Source: Chloroflexia bacterium (GTDB taxonomy: Bacteria; Chloroflexota; Chloroflexia; DTKN01). From it: DNA of 43,405 bases. The stretch covers positions 1 to 43,405 of the forward strand of contig JAFGKG010000019.1 in NCBI GenBank assembly GCA_016928715.1, in the 5' to 3' direction. Positions 36,171 to 43,405 of this stretch are shown here, piece after piece. Position 1 is the stretch's first letter; each line of letters opens with the position of its first letter. The position numbers and the translations under genes are program-made. Under the pieces are notes generated by a model that saw nothing but the letters and a program-made list of their open reading frames with translations, had not been told where the DNA came from and made no database searches.

Positions 36171-36566
36171 CTAGGGCTCCTGAGCCATCGAGGCCGGCTG
36201 TTCCAGCCGCAGGAAGGTCTCTTTGGGAGCCGGCAAATAGAGCACATCCGCAGGATCCAACTCGACCATGCCGTTCTCCTTGGCCCAGGCCTCCAGTTCG
36301 GCAGGATCTGCAGCCTCGGCAATCTGCTGCAAAACATGCTCCTGCTGCCAGAGGAGCTCTTCTTCCTCAAGCTGCAATTCCTTCAAACGAGCCCCCAGCG
36401 AAACGACCCGCCCCGTCTGGGCCAGCGCCAGCAAGGCCAGCAAGGAGGCCGCCAGCACGATCAGCAAAAAGAGGGTGTTCCCGCTCAGGTCAAAATACCA
36501 TGGCAGCACAGACCGTCTTTGTTGGGCCTGCCGCAACGGCTTTAGTCGTCGTCTTGCTCCGCTCAT
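36171..36566 (-). CDS. FtsL-like bitopic division protein
   Basis: 131 residues. A basic cytoplasmic start (ARRRLKPLRQAQQRR) is followed by one membrane helix (about 31-51) and a Leu/Glu/Gln-rich coiled coil (about 56-86, ARLKELQLEEEELLWQQEHV). Then AELEAWAKENGMVELDPADV and a Pro-rich end with YLPAPKE follow, a pattern typical of FtsL/DivIC/FtsB septum initiators. Sequence alone cannot separate these families; the slot between rsmH and ftsI points to FtsL. ATG has TGGAGG upstream. Seventy-six bases of leader separate it from rsmH. Confidence 0.8.
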   Translation of the reverse strand: MSGARRRLKPLRQAQQRRSVLPWYFDLSGNTLFLLIVLAASLLALLALAQTGRVVSLGARLKELQLEEEELLWQQEHVLQQIAEAADPAELEAWAKENGMVELDPADVLYLPAPKETFLRLEQPASMAQEP

Positions 36567-36642
36567 CGGACACCTCCATCTCGTACAGCTTGGCCACGAA
36601 ACGTGTCGGACTGCCTCATTGAACCTGCGTCAGCAAGACCGC

Positions 36643-37644
36643 TCAAGCGGCAAGTCGTTCGGCCACCCGCAGCTTGGCACTGCGAGCACGGGGGTTGGCC
36701 GCGATCTCTTCCGCGTCCGCCTGAAGCAGCTTGCCTACGACACGCAGACGCGCCGGCAGATCGCAATAGGCCCGAGCATAAGATCGACACGACCGCCCCC
36801 CCTCGGGATCGAGCCGAAAATACGGACACTCCTGCAAGGGTCGCTCGGTCGGCCACTGACAACGCCCCTCCTCACGCCGCATCGCCTGCTTGACCATGCG
36901 ATCCTCCAAAGAGTGGAACGAGATCACCGCCAAATGCCCCCCCGGAGCCAGGATCTCTACCGCCTGCTCCAAAGCAGCCGCCAGATTCTCCAACTCGCGG
37001 TTCACCGCGATGCGCAGAGCCATAAAGGTCCGCGTGGCCGGATGAATGCGCCCCCGCTTTCGCGGCACCGCCGCCTGCACCAATTGCGCCAAATGCAGCG
37101 TTCGCCGGAGCGGTTCCTCCCGACGGGCCTGCACAATACGCTGGGCAATGCGCCGGGCCTGACGCTCTTCCCCGTAACGCCAGATCAGGTCGGCCAGTTC
37201 CTCTTCCTCCAACTCGTTGACCAGATCGGCCGCACTCGGCCCCTCGGCCGGGTTGAAGCGCATGTCCAGCGGGCCATCTAGCTGGAAGGAAAAACCGCGC
37301 TCCGCCCGGTCTAACTGCAATGAGGAAAGGCCCAGGTCAAGCAGCACCCCCTGCACCGGCACAAATTCGTGCTGCCGCGCCAAAGCCCCCAAATGGGCAA
37401 AATTGCCCTGCACCAGGCAGGCCCGCTCGCCAAAAGGGGCCAGGCGCTGCCGGGCCAGCGCCAGGGCCTGCGGATCCAGATCTAAGCCCAACAAGCGGCC
37501 GTCTGGAGCGCTGCCCCGCAAAATGCCCTCGCCGTGCCCTCCAGCACCGACCGTCCCGTCTATGTAACGGCCATCCCCCTGCAGGGCCAGGGCCTCTAGG
37601 ACGGCCTCGTAGAGAACCGGCTCATGTTCGTAAGGAGCTGCCAT
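36643..37644 (-). CDS. rsmH: 16S rRNA (cytosine(1402)-N4)-methyltransferase
   Basis: SAM-dependent methylation of C1402 in the decoding centre; long known as MraW. 333 residues. Seen: YEHEPVLYEAVLEAL, the SAM motif YIDGTVGAGGHGEGIL, LLDLGLSSLQLDRAERGFSF, PLDMRF, and the C-terminal ATRTFMALRIAVNRELENL and ISFHSLEDRMVK. The start has GGAG inside a small palindrome, nine bases upstream. It is second in the dcw cluster, 18 bases after mraZ. Confidence 0.97.
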   Translation of the reverse strand: MAAPYEHEPVLYEAVLEALALQGDGRYIDGTVGAGGHGEGILRGSAPDGRLLGLDLDPQALALARQRLAPFGERACLVQGNFAHLGALARQHEFVPVQGVLLDLGLSSLQLDRAERGFSFQLDGPLDMRFNPAEGPSAADLVNELEEEELADLIWRYGEERQARRIAQRIVQARREEPLRRTLHLAQLVQAAVPRKRGRIHPATRTFMALRIAVNRELENLAAALEQAVEILAPGGHLAVISFHSLEDRMVKQAMRREEGRCQWPTERPLQECPYFRLDPEGGRSCRSYARAYCDLPARLRVVGKLLQADAEEIAANPRARSAKLRVAERLAA

Positions 37645-37662
37645 AGGAGTATACTCCGCCCG

Positions 37663-38103
37663 CTAAAATACAATCCCCAGGCTGGAAAGATGCTCCGCCA
37701 GGGAACTGGCCCCACTGGCCAGGCGCGGAAGCTCTTCCCCCTCCCAACGCGGCACCGACCAAAGCTCGATATAGTTGTGCAGGCCGGCCACCACGACGTC
37801 CCCCTCCAAGCCGGCGTACTCGCGCAACGGCGCCGGGATCAGAACGCGGCCCTGCTTGTCCATCTCGCAGGCATAGGCGCTGGCAAAAAAACTGCGGCGC
37901 AGCGCCCGTACCGCCGGTTCGCCCAGCGGTAGTCCGCTCAACCGCTCTGCCAAGGGGAACCACTCCGCTTGCGAATAGATGTGCAGGCAGGGATCCAGGC
38001 CCCGCGTGACCACCAGCCCTTCCTCCAGATTGCTGCGAAAGCGCGCTGGTACGGCCAGCCGGCCCTTGGCGTCAATCGTGTGACGGTACTCGCCCAAGAA
38101 CAT
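37663..38103 (-). CDS. mraZ: Transcriptional regulator MraZ
   Basis: Represses its own dcw operon by binding TGGG repeats. 146 residues, with two AbrB-like repeats: MFLGEYRHTIDAKGRLAVPA, and FFASAYACEMDKQGRVLIPAPLRE (quoted as EMDKQGRVLIPAPLRE). Both carry the D-x-K/Q-GR-x-x-I/VP core. The usual ring-forming MraZ architecture is complete. First gene of the cluster, with two matching TGGGG boxes and a promoter directly upstream. Confidence 0.96.
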   Translation of the reverse strand: MFLGEYRHTIDAKGRLAVPARFRSNLEEGLVVTRGLDPCLHIYSQAEWFPLAERLSGLPLGEPAVRALRRSFFASAYACEMDKQGRVLIPAPLREYAGLEGDVVVAGLHNYIELWSVPRWEGEELPRLASGASSLAEHLSSLGIVF

Positions 38104-38122
38104 TGCCGCGTCCTTTCATACG

Positions 38123-38140
38123 TTCCCCACTTTTCCCCAC
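38123..38140 (-). promoter_or_regulatory. Candidate MraZ-binding boxes upstream of mraZ
   Basis: Two direct repeats GTGGGGAA on the minus strand (38133-38140 and 38123-38130) with an exact 10-base period, fitting TGGGN-N5 repeats bound by MraZ in other bacteria. They lie in the leader between the predicted -10 and the mraZ ATG, so bound MraZ would block elongation or initiation. A looser TGGGG...TGGGT pair occurs in the promoter spacer. Confidence 0.75.
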
Positions 38141-38158
38141 TTTGTGCCTCTCTGCTCC

Positions 38159-38187
38159 ATTATACACCCAAAGACCCCAAAAAGCAA
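38159..38187 (-). promoter_or_regulatory. Promoter of the dcw cluster (mraZ)
   Basis: TATAAT (38159-38164) with TTGCTT (38182-38187) 17 bases upstream, minus strand. The predicted start near 38152 gives a leader of about 50 bases that contains both MraZ boxes. Confidence 0.7.
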
Positions 38188-38274
38188 GCGAAAAAGGGGG
38201 CAATTCGCGCAAGTTCTCCAAAATTCATGCCCAAAAGAGGGGCGGCTTGAACGTACCAGTACAAATGTTCCGCT

Positions 38275-38303
38275 TTGCTTTCCGCCCCAGCTTGTGTTAT
38301 CAT
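38275..38303 (+). promoter_or_regulatory. Promoter of the AIM24-like gene and peptidase
   Basis: TTGCTT (38275-38280), 17 bases, TATCAT (38298-38303) on the plus strand with TG extended -10. The start near 38310 is about 30 bases before the gene. It is divergent from the mraZ promoter, some 90 bases apart. Confidence 0.65.
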
Positions 38304-38340
38304 AAGGCCCAACGAGCGGACAAGTAAAAGGAGGTTCCCG

Positions 38341-39210
38341 ATGAACTGCCCGAACTGCGGCGCGGAAAATCCCGCCACCTCGAAATTCTGTGTCGCCTGC
38401 GGCACCCCCCTGGTCGAGGGAGCAACGCCGGCCAAACGCTTTGACCTGCCAGAGGGAGAGGTCACCGCCAGCGGCACCTCGGCGGCGGGCCTGCCCTACA
38501 AGCTGATCGGCACCACCCTCCAGGCCGTCGTGTTGGAACTGCAACAAGGTCAGGTCGTCTATGGAGAGGCCGGCGGCATGTCCTGGATGAGCGGAAACGT
38601 CGAGATGAAAGCCACCAGCGGCGGCGGCTTGGGCAAGGTGCTGGGCCGACTCTTTGCCGGCGAATCCCTCTTTGTGGTGGACTATAACTGTATCTCCGGC
38701 ACCGGACTGGTCGGCTTTGCCAACGAGTTTCCCGGCAAGATCATCCCCTTGGAACTGGCCCCCCAGCAGCAGATCATTGTGCAGCGCGATGCCTTTATGT
38801 GCGCCGAAAAGTCGGTGAGTATGGAGCTCCACTTTCAAAAAAAACTCGGCGCCGGCTTTTTCGGGGGCGAGGGCTTTTTCCTGCAGCGGCTCACCGGTCC
38901 TGGCATGGCCTTTATCGAACTCGACGGCGAGATCATCGAGTATACCCTCGAGTCTGGACAGATCCTCAAGGTCGACCCCGGACACGTGGCCATGTTTGAG
39001 CCCACCGTAGACTTTGACGTGGAGATCATTCACGACATCAAGACCATCTTTTTCGGCGGCGAGGGCCTGTTCCTGGGCCGGCTGCGCGGCCCCGGCCGCG
39101 TCTGGCTGCAAACCATGCCCATGATGAACCTGGTCAAAACCGTGGCCCGCTACCTGCCCAAGCAGTCCAGCAGCAGCGGCAGCGGATTCCAGATCAACCT
39201 GGGAGGCTAG
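38341..39210 (+). CDS. AIM24-like (TIGR00266-type) protein with N-terminal zinc ribbon
   Basis: 289 residues. The N-terminus MNCPNCGAENPATSKFCVAC is a zinc-ribbon with two CxxC pairs. After a linker, residues about 50-275 form the beta-rich AIM24/TIGR00266 domain: GEAGGMSWMSGNVEMKATSG, FVVDYNCISGTGLVGFANEF, GEIIEYTLESGQILKVDPGH and FFGGEGLFLGRLRGPGRVWL. These fold like tubby/C1q-type barrels; their role in bacteria is unknown. The end is a Ser/Gly-rich tail. The open frame extends upstream, but ATG 38341 has AAGGAGG and starts the zinc ribbon. It precedes the peptidase by three bases. Confidence 0.88.
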   Translation: MNCPNCGAENPATSKFCVACGTPLVEGATPAKRFDLPEGEVTASGTSAAGLPYKLIGTTLQAVVLELQQGQVVYGEAGGMSWMSGNVEMKATSGGGLGKVLGRLFAGESLFVVDYNCISGTGLVGFANEFPGKIIPLELAPQQQIIVQRDAFMCAEKSVSMELHFQKKLGAGFFGGEGFFLQRLTGPGMAFIELDGEIIEYTLESGQILKVDPGHVAMFEPTVDFDVEIIHDIKTIFFGGEGLFLGRLRGPGRVWLQTMPMMNLVKTVARYLPKQSSSSGSGFQINLGG

Positions 39211-39213
39211 AAC

Positions 39214-41253
39214 ATGCTGGGCCCAACGCTGAAACTACTCCGGCCGGCCATCTCGGGCCAGGCGGCCCTGCGCACCGTCGCCGGCGTCATCGCCCATCAC
39301 CGCATCCAGTCCAGCCCCGGCTTTCGCGAGGCCGCCCGCTTTTGCCTGGCCCAACTGCGCCAGGCCGGCCTCCCCGCCGAGATACTCTCCTTCCCCGGCA
39401 ATGGCCGCCAGGAATACTGGGGCTACCTCATGCCCCAGGAATGGAATGCCCAGGCCGCCACCCTGCGCCTGGTCGCCCCCAAAAAAAAGGCCCGCGTCCT
39501 GGCCGAGTATCGCGACCACAAGATCGCCCTCATCCAACGCAGCGCCGCTACCCCCCCAGAGGGGCTGGAGGCCGAACTCGTCGTGCTGGAGGATGGCGAG
39601 GAGCCGGCGGAATATGAGGGACTGGACCTGCAGGGCAAATTCGTCCTCACCCGGGGCGACCTGCACCGGGTGCACGAGCTGGCCGTGGAGCACCACGGGG
39701 CCTTGGGCATCGTCTATGACGGAATGCGCGAGGAGCCACACTCCCGGCCCCTCTACAGCCTGAGCGAGGACCGCCAGTATACCTCGTTCTGGTGGGAGAC
39801 CACCGGCCGGGCCGAACCCACCCGCTGCCCGGGCTTTGTGCTGCCCCAACAACTGGGCGAATGGCTGCGGCGATTGGTCCGCCAGGAGGCCGCCGAGGGC
39901 CGTACCGTGCGCCTGCACGCCGCCGTCGACAGTTCCCACTATGATGGGGAGGCCGAGGTCGTGGAAGCTCTGATCCCCGGCGAGACCGCCGAGGAAGTCT
40001 GGCTGATCGCCCACCTCTGCCACCCCCAACCCTCGGCCAACGACAATGCCTCGGGGGTGGCCACCCTGCTGGAGGTCGCCCGCAGCCTGGCCCGCCTGAT
40101 CCAAACTGGCAAGCTGCCCAAACCCAAGCGGGGGCTCCGCTTTCTGCTGCCCCCCGAAATGACCGGCACCTATGCCTACCTGGCCACCCACGAGGAGCTC
40201 ATCCCCAACGCCGTCGCCGCCCTCAACCTGGACATGGTCGGCGAGGACCAGGCCCAGTGCGGCAGCACCCTGCTCCTGACCAAGACCCCGCTCTCCACCC
40301 CCAGCCTGAGCGACGACCTGCTGGCGCTCATCCTGGAGACAGTGGCCGCCGAGGGCCAGAACTTTATGGGCGTCGGCGCCTACTCGCTCATTCGCTGGGC
40401 CGAGACTCCCTTTTCCGCCGGCAGCGATCACTATATCCTGGCCGACCCCAGCGTGGGCATCCCCTGCCCCATGCTGATCCAATGGCCGGACCGCTTTTAC
40501 CACACCAGCGCCGACACCCTGGACAAGGTCGACCCCGAAATGCTGCAGCGCGTGGGCCTGGCCGCCGCGGCCTACCTCTGGTGGCTGGCCAACGCCGGCC
40601 CCCGCGAGGCCCACTGGCTGGGCACCCACATGGTCTCCCGCACGGAAGCCCAACTGACCGCGCTGCGCCAGAACTGGCTCGACCAGATCCTGGAACAGGA
40701 CCCCGTCCCCCCGGCCGAAAAGCTGGCCCAGACCCTGGACCGGCTGCGGGAACGACTCGACCTGCACGTCGAACACCGCCGCGATTCCCTGCGCCTACTG
40801 CAGCGCCTGGCCGGCAGCGAACACCTCTCCAGGGCGAGCTTTTGGGAATGCGAGACTATCGAGGCCGGCCAGCGCGAATTCCAGCGCGCCCAAGACGCCC
40901 TGCAGGATCTCTTTGGTCTGGAAGCCCTCCCCACCCCACCGGCCACCGAACTCGACGAATGGGAGCAGCAGGCCGCCCACATGGTGCCGCGCAAGCTCCT
41001 GCGCGGCCCCTTTCCCACCAATGCCCGCTGGAAGCGGCTCTCCCTGCAGCAGCAGGAGGACTGGCGCCAACTGAACAAGGACCTGGACAGCCGGCTCCTG
41101 CCCGTGCTGGCCGGCTATTGGATGGACGGCCGGCGCACACTGCTCGAGATCGCCGACCTGGTGGAACGCGAGCTGGGCCAGCGCAGGGTGCGCGAACTGG
41201 TGCGGTACTGCCGCTTTTTGGAAACCATGGGGCTGGTAGAGATCGAGGGGTAA
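39214..41253 (+). CDS. M28-type aminopeptidase-like protein (DUF4910 type) with C-terminal extension
   Basis: 679 residues. Residues about 120-240 look like an inserted PA-type domain. The zinc-peptidase core (about 245-510) has WLIAHLCHPQPSANDNASG (His267, Asp277), FLLPPEMTGTYAYL with the Glu position, ALNLDMVGED, and FYHTSADTLDKV with the last His, in the order of M28 ligands. After about 520 a helical segment and a winged-helix-like end (LLEIADLVERELGQRRVREL) follow; this extension is not needed for catalysis. No signal peptide is seen, so it is probably cytoplasmic. Substrate is unknown. It lies three bases after the AIM24-like gene. Confidence 0.85.
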   Translation: MLGPTLKLLRPAISGQAALRTVAGVIAHHRIQSSPGFREAARFCLAQLRQAGLPAEILSFPGNGRQEYWGYLMPQEWNAQAATLRLVAPKKKARVLAEYRDHKIALIQRSAATPPEGLEAELVVLEDGEEPAEYEGLDLQGKFVLTRGDLHRVHELAVEHHGALGIVYDGMREEPHSRPLYSLSEDRQYTSFWWETTGRAEPTRCPGFVLPQQLGEWLRRLVRQEAAEGRTVRLHAAVDSSHYDGEAEVVEALIPGETAEEVWLIAHLCHPQPSANDNASGVATLLEVARSLARLIQTGKLPKPKRGLRFLLPPEMTGTYAYLATHEELIPNAVAALNLDMVGEDQAQCGSTLLLTKTPLSTPSLSDDLLALILETVAAEGQNFMGVGAYSLIRWAETPFSAGSDHYILADPSVGIPCPMLIQWPDRFYHTSADTLDKVDPEMLQRVGLAAAAYLWWLANAGPREAHWLGTHMVSRTEAQLTALRQNWLDQILEQDPVPPAEKLAQTLDRLRERLDLHVEHRRDSLRLLQRLAGSEHLSRASFWECETIEAGQREFQRAQDALQDLFGLEALPTPPATELDEWEQQAAHMVPRKLLRGPFPTNARWKRLSLQQQEDWRQLNKDLDSRLLPVLAGYWMDGRRTLLEIADLVERELGQRRVRELVRYCRFLETMGLVEIEG

Positions 41254-41269
41254 GCACGGCCTGCCGTGC
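41254..41269. repeat. Short palindrome after the peptidase gene
   Basis: GCACGGC (41254-41260), two bases, GCCGTGC (41263-41269), directly after the peptidase stop. It forms a 7-base stem and may extend into the flanking GGTA/TACC. No U-run follows. Confidence 0.6.
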
Positions 41270-41296
41270 CTACCGTGAATGCTGCCTGGGTAGTTT

Positions 41297-41333
41297 CTGT
41301 AGGGGCGAGGCGAGGCGCGCCTCGCCCCTACAG
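41297..41333. terminator. Strong palindrome between convergent peptidase and mutL genes
   Basis: CTGTAGGGGCGAGG (41297-41310) pairs perfectly with its complement at 41320-41333; two more pairs continue inward, leaving a 5-base loop. It ends two bases from the mutL stop. There is no strong U-run on either side, so bidirectional termination is inferred from position. GTAGGGGCGAGGC-type palindromes are also familiar dispersed repeats in Chloroflexota and other genomes. Confidence 0.55.
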
Positions 41334-41334
41334 T

Positions 41335-43236
<1,902 letters not shown>

Positions 43237-43272
43237 CCCGATCTCCTTGCTCAACGCGCTCAACGCAGCACT

Positions 43273-43301
43273 ATTGTACCACAAGGCCCGGGGGCTGTCC
43301 A
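43273..43301 (-). promoter_or_regulatory. Promoter of mutL
   Basis: TGGACA (43296-43301), 17 bases, TACAAT (43273-43278) on the minus strand, with TG extended -10. The predicted start near 43266 gives a leader of about 30 bases. Confidence 0.7.
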
Positions 43302-43319
43302 CGTTGGCGCGTTCTATAT

Positions 43320-43340
43320 GGTTGACGGTTGACGGTTGAC
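43320..43340 (+). repeat. Three tandem GGTTGAC heptamers
   Basis: Three perfect copies of GGTTGAC in the gap upstream of mutL. Each contains TTGAC, so the array could supply a -35 for an outward gene, but no good -10 follows at 16-18 bases. The remaining bases to the window end hold no supported gene. Confidence 0.8.
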
Positions 43341-43405
43341 CGTTTGTGGCAACCTGGAGGACAGGGGCGAAAAGAGCGGAAGGGGGGCGGTCCCATGACG
43401 AGTTC

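Noticed and set aside
38116-39111. 331-codon minus-strand frame opposite the AIM24-like gene.
   Set aside because: It crosses the mraZ promoter and its product has no family features; the plus-strand gene explains the region.
39235-40776. 513-codon open frame antisense to the M28-type peptidase gene.
   Set aside because: Its product is a Gly/Gln/Val-rich string without any motif, typical of the mirror frame of a GC-rich gene; the sense gene has clear motifs and a Shine-Dalgarno.
43395-43405. ATG near the window end with a GGGGGG stretch upstream, possible start of a plus-strand gene.
   Set aside because: Only three codons are visible, too few to support a gene.

Overview
This is a GC-rich stretch of bacterial chromosome with operons packed tightly on the minus strand. 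Gene content and sequence style suggest Chloroflexota, probably an Anaerolineae/Caldilineae-like lineage. The evidence is: EF-Tu with a GHRDYIKNM-type switch II segment, S12 with a Firmicutes/Chloroflexota-type insert, a Pro/Thr-rich (PTATPTP) secreted protein, FtsA/FtsZ without outer-membrane genes, and intergenic repeats common in such genomes. The species cannot be named from the sequence. No rRNA, tRNA, CRISPR array, transposase or prophage was seen.

Layout: (1) 40-4554, the str operon rpsL-rpsG-fusA-tuf on the minus strand, with a near-consensus promoter. (2) 4555-8045, a tandem GNAT acetyltransferase (+), pyrG (-) and a small lipoprotein (+). (3) 8046-11150, recA - acyl-CoA dehydrogenase - recX, with tandem promoters and a LexA-like box. 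(4) 11176-14998, an operon of a ProRS-like protein, an OsmC-family protein, a small unknown protein and a family 4 glycosyltransferase. (5) 15017-19232, an operon of DUF3307 membrane protein, class III nucleotidyl cyclase, Pro/Thr-rich anchored protein and two short genes that together make one Cas4-like nuclease fold. (6) 19268-38187, a translin-like gene followed, in reverse gene order, by a long division and cell-wall (dcw) cluster: mraZ-rsmH-ftsL-like-ftsI-murF-mraY-(microprotein)-murD-ftsW-murG-CvpA-like-murC-(unknown)-ddl-ftsQ-ftsA-ftsZ. murE and murB are missing from their usual slots. (7) 38275-43301, an AIM24-like protein and an M28-type peptidase (+), convergent with mutL (-) across a strong palindrome.

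Two loci stand out. The proS-like gene aligns without gaps to ProRS through motifs 2 and 3, yet has lost the residues that bind ATP and proline. It keeps the INS editing domain and anticodon-binding domain, so it looks like a pseudo-synthetase that may act in trans editing. Upstream, a Cas4-type PD-(D/E)XK nuclease is divided between two adjacent genes, each with one membrane helix. The metal-binding His and first Fe-S Cys lie in one polypeptide; the D, ExK and last three Cys lie in the other. Smaller points are an unannotated 56-codon gene between mraY and murD, a 107-base ftsW/murG overlap, an unknown two-helix membrane protein in the murB slot, and an acyl-CoA dehydrogenase placed between recA and recX. 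Functions are inferred from motifs recognised by eye; no database search was run.
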